Origin: Zeugodacus cucurbitae
Taxonomy: Eukaryota; Arthropoda; Insecta; Diptera; Tephritidae
Direction: 5' to 3'
Assembly: GCF_028554725.1 (NCBI RefSeq)
Contig: NC_071670.1
Coordinates: 67,121,001 to 67,185,000, forward strand
Length of the DNA: 64,000 nt
Part shown: positions 50,410 to 61,300 of the stretch, piece by piece
Layout: every line of letters starts with the position of its first letter
How positions within the stretch are numbered: the stretch's first letter is position 1
Program-made: the position numbers and the translations under genes
Notes under the pieces: generated by a model
Databases searched by the model: none
Told to the model about the DNA's origin: nothing
The model's input: only the letters and a program-made list of their open reading frames with translations

Positions 50410-51710
50410 GGGCAATTTGAAACGTTTAATTTTTTTTAATTATTATCTCGAGTTTGCATTATAAATTCCGTTCACTCGCCTAAACATATGCTAAAAAAGT
50501 TAAAAGTTGTTAGTTCCACCCTAGTACAAGCAGCAGTATGTGATTCTGCTTTTCGTAGATTAGTCGTAAGGAAAATAACTCTTCGTTAAAGAGTGCCAAA
50601 AATGTGTAAGTGTATCTATATGAATTCAAAATCCTTTTCAGTCGCTATTTATTTAGTCTGTTCGACGCCAACGATAAGTGAAAATAGTTCTTTGATTGCC
50701 AATAAATTAAATAATATTCACTAACTTTTCATTAACTTTATTTCATATCCTCATGCATGCTTTTAATTTTTTTGATGCTCTTACATAATTATATGCAAGT
50801 TTAAAGCTACTGGGAAGTAAATAACACTTCATATATAACATATACTAAAACCGTTTCATACAACTGTGGATATAGAACTCTCAGGCAGGGAGCTATGTAT
50901 TAGGCATCCGACGACTAAAAGCAACCTATTAAAAGCATGCAACTTTGCAACAAATACACATTTCGGTGACAAAACAAAAGCACTTCGTGTAAGTAAAGTA
51001 CGAAACATAGTACTGTTCCCCGCCGCTCCCAAACTAGGAATTAGCAATTTTCTGCTCAGAATAATTTTGCGAAGCCTCTTTGTGAGCAAATTAACTATGT
51101 CTTTTTATTTTCTTTTTATTTTAAATAAAACTGAAACCCATTATTTTTATCAGTTTCCTCGCTTTGCTGGCATTGTTTGCGAATTTTAATGTCTTCAGTG
51201 TAGTCAGTGCAGAGGAGTCACACGCTTATCTCGACTCCATTTCATGCCAAAAACGGTGAAGTTCTAAAATATTGAGAAAGTTGTTGCTGCTGCAGTTCTT
51301 TGCTATCGCTTTCATACACTTCCGTAGCGTTTTTCCCTTTCGGAATGCAAATGAATTTGGTGGACATTTTTTTATAATTTTTTTGGTTATTTTTTTTTTA
51401 ATGGAAAAGTTTAAAATGCGACTCGACTGTAAGGAATTCACTTAAGCTGCTTTTTGGGACGTATCTTAGACTTTGATCTTAGAATATGCTTTCTTTCGAC
51501 TTAAAATATATTAGTTTGTTTAAAAAGCTTATTCACTTGTTGAAAAGTTTTGCTTTTATAATGAAATGAAGTCTTAATTGAGTCGAACTTTACCATATTA
51601 TAATTAACTAGTTGCGCTAATTGATTCCTTTATAAGACTGTTTGAAAAATTGTGCAGGCGATAATTAAGCTCAATTTGTTATAATTAGTTTTAATTGTAT
51701 ATGCTTCAGA

Positions 51711-51795
51711 CAATTCCTTAATTAAGTCAATTTGCAACATTTCCCTATACATACAAATGTTGTAGTTTAAGCAATTTGTTAATTGACTTAATTAA
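51711..51795. repeat. AATTAA-rich foldback repeat, copy 2
   Basis: The left arm TTAATTAAGTCAATTT (51718) and right arm ending TTGACTTAATTAA (51794) are complementary, with inner arms ACATTT/AAATGT. It is probably a small inverted-repeat element. Confidence 0.55.
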
Positions 51796-52089
51796 ACGTA
51801 ATTAACAGATTAAATTAAAGTAAAAAAGTCGAAAAAACAATAATAGTCAAAAGTCAATTACATTTGTTAATTGTGTAATCTTTTTATGTGAACATTAACA
51901 TTGACTAAGCAATTAATAACTTAATTGTCTCTCTAAAATTGCTGTGTGAACGTAGTATAATATTTTTTATATAACTATTTTAATAAATAAATGAGAACTC
52001 ACATTATATTATAATATCCCTTTAAGTCTCTTTGAGAATATTTATTTATACAATCAACACTAATTTCCTATATTTTCCTTCAATTACAG

Positions 52090-52336
52090 AGTGTACTTTG
52101 TGCCGATTTAGCCATAAGCATACCTAATAATCAAGGGCTAGACAATGTGTTCTATCGCATCGACTACAGTCCGCCATACGGTGATCCAGCGCCCAATACA
52201 ACAATACCGTCGCGTGAGATTGGCGAGGAGATTCAATTCTCGCACGCTCTGCCCGGCACCAAGTACAATTTCTGGTTGTACTATACAAATTACACGCATC
52301 CAGACGTACTATCGTGGACGGTGACAATTACCACAG
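52090..52336 (+). CDS. Ptp10D: Ptp10D coding exon a: end of signal peptide and first FN3 repeat
   Basis: The exon follows a strong acceptor, with a CTAAT-type branch sequence and a pyrimidine tract ending in AG at 52088-52089. It ends before GTGAGC at 52337. It begins in phase 0 with residues SVLCADLAISIPNN. The SVLCA part looks like the end of a signal peptide and ADLAIS the mature N-terminus. The rest is the first fibronectin-like repeat, with YRIDYSPP and the typical PGTKYNFWLYYTN strand, and ends TITT in phase 1. Several NxT sequons (NTT, NYT) suit an extracellular domain. The initiating Met must come from an upstream exon that I could not identify with confidence. Confidence 0.9.
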
Positions 52337-55300
52337 GTGAGCGAGCATAAACATAGTAGGGTGGTACAAAAATTTTTGGGAAATATTTTTGAAAATGTTG
52401 AACTTTAGAATTAATGAAAATATTTCAGTTGACCTTTGAGAGTTGTAAGTAAAGACAATTACTAATGTAATTAATTCTCTCTTCAAAAATTTGATCTCAA
52501 GTTCACTTATTCGTCTAGAAAATGGTTTTGAAGCATCATACGATTCATGATTCAAAATGAATAGTTCCAACGTTAGTCTCAATAACTTCAAGATTTCTTC
52601 CAATAAATTTTATTGAGGATAACCCTAAGAGGTATCCACGTAATACATTCCCTTTGTCACTAGACATTTTTAATTGCTTTCTGGAAACAGATAAATATCG
52701 CAACACGAAAGGGTTTATTATGTGGAACTTATTTATGTTTTCTGAAGCAAGAAAGCGAAGCATTCAGAGCGAAATTGAATACGGCAAATCATGATTTAGT
52801 TCCGTTATTTAGTTGCTTTCCGATAGAAAGGAATAATATTATGCTAAATTTATAAAGAAGAAAAATTGATTTCAGAGATTTTTAGATCAATTCAGAGATA
52901 AAGTATAACAAATTAAATGCTAATTTAAACAATATCAAAAATTAATCGTATTTTTCAAAACTGTCATATTTAATATTGACCTCCTACAAACTTTCACAAC
53001 ACATTAAAGCACACAAAGTGTACTTAACTGTCAATTTGACAGGTGTCACAGACATGTCAAAGCACTTACGGGTATTTATTCACAGCCTAATGATCGTAAT
53101 AGCGGAAGCAGCCGACACCCACAGCATGTTCCACACTCAAACACACACTCCGACCACCTAAATGTCTGCTGCATTAAGTTGCGCACATTAAATCGGTGGA
53201 AATGAGTAGTCTTCCCTCTTCAGAAGTTTCGAAAGTGTAGCGCTTTAGTACAAATTTAACGCATTTTAACTTTACACTGTAAGTAATTGCGAATGACTGT
53301 ACGCCAGTGGCCCCATAAAGTGTGTTTTTGCGCGCTGCTTAAAGTGCTCATTACGCTTCTAAATGCCTGTCTCTGTGTGTAGAATTATGAAAATTGCCTT
53401 TTAACAGCCATTGCTGTAATTTAACAAAGTACTGAAATTAAAATTGCCGCCGTCCCTTGTGGTGGCGTAGCTTTTCTTTTCGCACTTGGCTGCTTATGTC
53501 ATTCTCGTTGTTGGAGGATTATGTAATTGCTGAAATTAAGTAAAAATCGTGGAAGCATTACGAATTGGGAGACATTTTAAAAAATGTATAGAAAGTAAGG
53601 TACTTATATAATAAATATGTGGAGCTCTTCGCTTCCCTCTTTAAAATTGTTTAAGATAAAGATTCGCTATTATTGTCTCATATAAAGAATTAAAATAGAT
53701 CTCGTTACTTCTTTGGCTCCAAAGTCTTAAAATGTTGCACAAAAGTTCTAAAATTCTGACATAAGTAAAAACTTATCTCAATCTTACAAAGAACCTTAAG
53801 TATTATGTCGCAACATGCTATAGAGTTGCTAACTCAAATTTTTATTGCTACTAATTTCTCTTTTATTTTCGCCCAGCAAAGTGTTAATTGAGTGCAATGA
53901 CCATAATGTGGATTTGTGTGTAGACAAAACTTTCTCGACATTGCTTCCGCCAAAAGTTCGCAAATCCGTAGACTAGTTTTATTTTTGGTAAGCAGTAACT
54001 TGTAAATTTGCAAAGCACGCATTTTAGGCGGCTTTTCGGGCAAATACGCTGGCTGAAGTTATGAATTTTGCAAGTGTCTGTTTGCTAGAAAGAAACCAAC
54101 ATACAGCAAAGCACGTGCATGTACAGTAGACTCTCGAAAATAATAACTAAATATTTGTTGGTTTGGAAATTCTTGATCATCAACGGATCCCTAGTAATAA
54201 TTCCAGTAAAGAATTAATTGTTCATATTTCTCATAAAAACAGTTAGATTGGGTTCTGTCTCATTAATGCTAATGGTTTCCAGCTTTTTCTTAGTTTTTTT
54301 TGAGTTCCTTGAATTAATTTGTTCCATTTAGCTAGCGCCTACTGTATTTGGTTGGACAGGTCGTATGAGTTATGTTTTGGCGAAAAGTTTCTGGTTAAGT
54401 TGCTAATTTTAACGTACTTTTGCTTTTGTTTTTCCGTAACAAAGGCGCTGCATTCATCGCCAAGTACAGACATTTAGCCATTACTACTTCAAGTGATAAT
54501 TTATCAAAGCGTCCGGCTTGACTCAGCCAATTTGCACATGCACAGAGATAAATATATACCACTTTAATAATCAAGGTCCTTTATTTTGAAAAGCTTTTGA
54601 AAATTTGTTAATTTTGGGAAATAATATTTGTCTGTACTTTTATCTTTCCTTCTTTTTGTTGATTGAATTTTAACAGTAGCAGTAAATAACTACTTCAATT
54701 ATGGAGTAAAGAATATGTTGATATGGTACAGGTCTACAACTTTGCTTCCGCCGTTTTCCAATAGATGTCTCTAGGGTCAAGCACTGGTCGATTAAATCGA
54801 TTAAATCATTTTATATCGATCTTGGACATTTGTGTCAACATTAACCCAACAAAATTTTGTAGAGATCTGTTTGCATCCCAAACTTATTCTCAACTGAAAA
54901 TGTCACTTTTTGAGCCGAATTCTCGACATTTGCGGGAAATTTTGCTTTTCCTTTTTAAATTCCAAGAAAAGTGCGGCTGAGGTTCATCGAATGCTTTCAA
55001 TTCTTTCGGATACGTACGGTGAGGCTGTTCCAAGTGAAAAAAGCCTTAAATTTACAAAACGGCGGAAGCAAAGTTGTAGACCTATAGAAAAAATAAAGTC
55101 ATGTTACTTCCATTGCTCGATTAGCCCATCCAGCAATATAATTTTTATTTTTCAAATTATTAATATTTTATAAAAATAAAAATTTAAATGGTACTAGTTT
55201 TCCGTAGAATTTACAAAAAAAAATATATTTTTTGTTATTTTGAAATTTTCAGCAAACTGAAATTATTTATTTATTTTTGTTAAAATTCCTCTTCAGACTG

Positions 55301-58300
55301 CATTACATCCGCTGATCAAATACATACATGTATAAATAGCTACTTCTCAACAACTCCTAATTTATGGTTATTTATTTGTAGTAAGTTGTTTATCTACGAA
55401 TCTAACACCTAAGGGCAACGTCAAAGTACCACACCCACATAAATATTGTGAGCAACCACCAACAGCTGACCATTTAGCGCTCAGAAACTTCCCTGTAAAG
55501 TATAAACTAACATATATTCATGTTGGTAAATTGGTAAATAAGTTGTAAGTATTTCCAACTTCTTTTTGGGTTTTAAGGAATAGTCAGAGCAAATACTCAT
55601 ACATACATACATAAGTATGTATAAAAGAGGTCCCCATCGACCGTCGCTACAACTGCATTGAGTAAATTACCCACGGGCATAATTTATTTGAGTCTAGTTA
55701 TTGCCACATAGGTGTGGATATACATATACATATATATATGTATATACCAACTTCATTTAATATACATACACTGACGCTCATCCCAGTGTTGAAATAATAT
55801 TACTTTTTCTGTTTATTAGCCTGTGAAAACAAACTTTGATAGTATCAACGAAGTTGTAATTATTCAAGTTGGAAATTAGAGCAAATATACATACATATAT
55901 ATGTTTACCAACAACATTACACTTTTCTGATTGCAAAAAATCCTTTTTGTTATGTATATATGTATACCTGGTACTCTCTGATAGCTCGCAATTAGAGCTT
56001 CACTCATAGTCTGCAGGTTTTCGAACCGATTTGCTGCTGCAATTTTGACCTCCAATATTTGCTTTTGCTCATTTTGCTTGATGAATGTAGAACTCATATA
56101 TATTTTTTGTTTGATCCCTGCCGGTGGTCATTGGTTTGTCAGTGAGATAAGTAAACTATTTCCCTTTTATATGTCAAACAGTCACTAAATGCCCTTAAAA
56201 CTTTTCAATTAATAAATGACAATTGGGAAAACTTTCATAACTCGAGGGTGGCATATCCATTACAAATATTTTACAGTAACAAATGTAATGCTCCACTATT
56301 AATGTATACATATAACACATATAATAGGAAGGTGTGTTCAACTATGCAAATGTGGAGCACTAGGTATTAGGCTAGAGGGTGTGTTTGCTTAACTATATCA
56401 CATTGTTTTGTAAGTGCGTCTTCTTTTTATTGACTGGTGGAATATATGATGACGGATTTACTTGATTAAATAAGTGGCATATTTTAGATATTCGTGTTTC
56501 AAAATAATTACTGGAGATTCTTATAATTTTCACTCTTTTTGTATAAAGTTTTGGTCCGAGTAGATCACTAATCTTCTAATAATTCTCTGAAACGTCCTTT
56601 AATGAGATCATTTTAACACTCCAATAAACTCTCAAATTATTTTTTTAGACTTTCAAAGCAAACATACTTCAATTCAAACTGTTCTTGAGACAGTTCAGAA
56701 CCTCTGAACCATAAATCTCAAAATTATTTGTCCGGAAAATTTACTATAATTTCTAATATAAAATTAGAACAAGGATAACTACTAGTAGTCTTCATGAAAA
56801 CATTAAAAAAAATTTAACACATTTTTCCCCACTCCCTCTTACAGCGCCCGATCCGCCATCGAACCTCTCCGTGCAAGTGCGCAGCGGCAAGAATGCAATC
56901 ATCTCATGGTCACCACCCACCCAGGGCAACTACACCTCCTTCCGCATCAAAGTGCTCGGCCTCTCCGGTGCTTCCAGCTCATACAATCGCACATTTGTCG
57001 TGAATAATACATTCCAGCACAGCGTCAAGGAGTTGACGCCGGGCGCCACATATCAGGTGCAAGCCTACACCGTTTACGACAACAAGGAGTCGGTGGCGTA
57101 TACCAGTCGAAATTTCACAACAAGTAAGTCTCGAAACAAGGGTGAATTGCGTCCAAATAAATGCTACTACTAAATGGAATATTGGGGCAAGGGAAGGGCA
57201 ATTTTATTGTAGAAGTTTAAAAAATATTAAAATTTTAATAAACACGCTTTGTTGCGCTCTTGCAATTAAAGCTTTCGCATAGTGAAAGAAATTAAAAAAA
57301 CAGGTTTTGGTGTTGGTTGCGGTTTCTTTGTTAATGGTTCTTACTAAAAAATGTTATCCCTATCCTTATATTAATAATCAAATTGAATTGAACACAATTG
57401 TGACTAAATTACATCTAAATACATATATAAGTACATAATATAATTAATCAATGTGTTAACCTTTATAAAAATCTATAATCTCTGCTAATACCTACTCATT
57501 ACGCTGCTAAAAGGTAGAAGGACACGACATAAAGAGTTGCTGGATATAAAAATTCTGCGAGGTAACATTCAACACTTACGAAACATGCACTAATTTATCT
57601 AACTATAGAGTGTGTACATATAAATATATATATACTGAAGTGAATGTCTTATCAACTAAACAATATTATATGGTACTAAATACTTTCAATGAAATCTCTG
57701 TAGTTTGCTTATGTGGCTTATGCACTGTTATGCTACACTTAATGATTGTATATATGTTATTTTACTAAAATTTAAATATAATTATGTTGCAAAAATATTA
57801 TCTAAGAGCACTTTTTTTAATTTAAAGAACGATGTACAAGAATATTATGTTGAAATTTTTCTTATAAAGAATGAGGTTAAAAGCTTCTACTTCCCGAAAA
57901 AACAAATTAAAAAAAAATGGACGGACAAAATAAAAAATAGCCGCTTGGGAATCCCTGGTTATCTGTCATTATATTTTTCAGGAAAATATAATTTTTTTAT
58001 GATCTGAGATCATGTTTATCCTTGATGGATGGTATGTCCAGGATTAACTTTGAGCAAATTGTAAGAGAAAAAGATTTTTCTCAAAGACACAATCCTTGAC
58101 TGGTCTTGAAGAAGCCTAATACCCTGACTGAGCCTTTGTTTTATGATTTTTTCCTATTGTTGGATTGATTCTGAAAGCCATTTCATCATCGTATGCGTCC
58201 ACAATTTAAGTCATTTCGATCCATTCAAAGAAATTCAAAGAAAATTCATAAAAAATTAAAATAATAAATTCACTAAAATAGTGTCTAACCACTAGGTCGA

Positions 58301-61300
58301 AACTTTTGTGGTTTACTTCTCTGTACATTATAAACAATATCGGATCAAAAGCACAATAATACAACTCTCACACCACCTAGCGAAGAAATTCTATCATTCA
58401 AATTTCCTTGACATAAATTGGTATATATTTCGAATATGAGCCAATTAGACCATAAATACAGCTTTTATTAACAGTTCGACTCTAGCGCCATCTAGTGGAT
58501 AAAGCAAAATTCAAAGTTTACAAATTTCAGCAAAGTTCTTGGAGAGCATTACATTCCCGAACTACATACATATATGAAAGTTGTTAAATTTGACCTTCAA
58601 ACATCCATCATTAACTTCCCGAAAATACCGAAAGTATAAGATTAAAATGAATCGGAATTATATTCAAACAGAAGAGTTACAGATCAAAATAAAAACGGAT
58701 CCAAAGCATTTTTATCATTATCACATTTTATTATTATTTATTCAAAATTGTCTTGCTTAAATTACTTATCTACATTTTATCGCAAAAAAAAAAATTTAGC
58801 ACTATCTTAAGTATATTCATATACTCTTACTAACACCTAAAACATATTTAAATACAATATTAACATTCATCAGGCATAACACATATCAAGCATGCCACAA
58901 ATATCTCCACACTAAAATATGCATATCACAAATAGTTGGAATGTGTTTGCAAGCCGCTCTACAAACTTGCTATTGTAACCGCATATATTTGTAACCATAC
59001 TCCTAAGCATATGAATTTCGATCATTACTCACATACTCATCTTCTTATTTCCCCTCATTGGCTACTCCACCCACCAACAACACTCGTAATACGCCACACT
59101 CGTTAAACAGAGCCCAATACACCTGGTAAATTCATTGTCTGGTTCCGTAACGAGACCACACTGCTCGTGCTGTGGCAACCACCATATCCCGCCGGCATTT
59201 ACACACATTACAAAGTGTCCATTGAACCACCGGATGCGCTGGAGAGCGTGCTGTATGTAGAGAAGGAGGGCGAACCACCTGGTCCAGCACAAGCGGCCTT
59301 CAAAGGTCTCGTGCCCGGTCGTGCTTATAATATATCCGTGCAAACGATGTCCGAAGATGAAATCTCCCCACCGACTACCGCACAATATCGCACTGTACCG
59401 TTACGACCGTTGAATGTGACATTTGATAAGGATTACATAACGTCGAACTCGTTTCGTGTGCTGTGGGAAGCGCCAAAAGGCATATCGGAGTTCGACAAAT
59501 ATCAAGTTTCTTTGGCCGCTTCACGTCGACAATCAACTGTATCGAGAAATAATGATGCGATTGCTTACTTTGATTTTCGCGATATCACCGAACCGGGCAA
59601 GACGTTCAATGTTATCGTAAAAACCGTTTCGGGTAAGGTGACTTCATGGCCCGCAGCTGGTGATGTAACGCTGCGTCCACTGCCAGTGCATAATTTACGT
59701 TCGTTCAATGACGACAAGACAAATACGATGCGTATCACTTGGGAACCGGATCCAGCGAGCACACAGGATGAATATCGCATAGCGTAAGCTTTTCGAACTT
59801 CAAAAATATAGTATATTCAATTATTATTTTATTTTTAATCAGTTATCATGAACTGGAGACCTTCAACGGTGACGCGAGTACCTTCACCACCGATCGCACA
59901 AGCACTATCCTAGAGAGTCTGCTACCGGGTCGCAATTATTCGCTATCCGTGCAGGCAGTTTCCAAGAAAATGGAATCAAATGAGACTACAATTTATGTGG
60001 TAACACGTCCATCCTCACCCATCATTGAGGATCTAAAGAGTATACGCACCGGTCTAAATATAAGCTGGAAGAGTGATGTGAACTCCAAGCAGGAGAAATA
60101 TGAAGTACTGTATTCGCGCAATGGCACCTCTGAAGTGCGTACCATAGACACAAAGGACTCACGTTTGGTCATCACCAATTTGCATGCTGGCGCCGGTTAT
60201 GAGGTTAAGGTCTTCGCCGTTAGTCATGATCGACGAAGTGAACCGCACGCATATTTCCAAGCAGTGTGTAAGTACAAACTCAACTAAAATAAAACATTTA
60301 TGAAAATATTTTTTTTTTACAAAACCCACAGTTCCCAATCCCCCACGCAACATGTCCATCGAAACGGTGCGCAGCAACTCTGTGTTGGTACATTGGGCAC
60401 CCCCAGAGAATAGCGATTTCACGGAGTACTCAATGCGCTACCGCACAGAGACTAAAGAACAATGGATTAATTTACCCAGTGTCCGCGCCACTGAGGCCGA
60501 CATTACCGATATGACTAAAGGTGAGAAGTATACCATACAAGTGAATACCGTGAGCTTTGGAGTTGAGAGTCCCAATCCACAAGAAGTCGTTTATACCGTA
60601 CCACCGAATGAGGTCTCAAATATTATACCTCTGGTGGATTCGCGCAACATCACACTGGAATGGCCCAAACCCGAGGGACGCGTCGAGTCTTATATACTTA
60701 AGTGGTGGCCCACAGAAAATCCGAGCAAGGCGCAAACTAAAACAGTATCTGAGAATAAATCTGGTAAGTGAAAAATTTTATCTTTATTAGTTACGTTTTT
60801 AATATTCTCACGCTCGCAAATAGACGAGTCTTCCACCGTGCGCGTATTGATCGGCGACCTAATGCCTGGTGTACAGTACAAATTCGATATACAAACCACT
60901 TCCTATGGCATCTTCTCGCGCACTACACACCTCTCCACACGCACCATGCCACTCATACAGTCGGAGGTAGTGGTTGTCAATGACAGACAAGAGGATGAAC
61001 GCGACACCATAACACTATCGTACACACCAACACCACAATCGTCTTCGAAATTCGACATCTACCGTTTCTCACTCGGTGATCCGGAAATAAAGGACAAAGA
61101 AAAGTTGGCCAACGACACAGATCGCAAAGTCACCTTCACCGGTTTGATACCGGGACGTCTATACAACATCACGGTTTGGACGGTGAGCGGTGGTGTGTCC
61201 AGTCTACCTATACAACGTCAAGATCGCCTCTTCCCCGAACCGATCACCCAATTGCATGCCACCAACATAACAGACACTGAAATCTCGCTCAAATGGGACA

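Larger units (their letters stand above)
47807..52089. other. Presumed Ptp10D intron upstream of exon a
   Basis: AT-rich, with a dense run of AATT/TAATTA words at 50200-50460 and 51590-51950, including the paired foldback repeats. No convincing coding exon with a Met and hydrophobic core was found. The last 40 bases form the acceptor of exon a. Confidence 0.55.
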
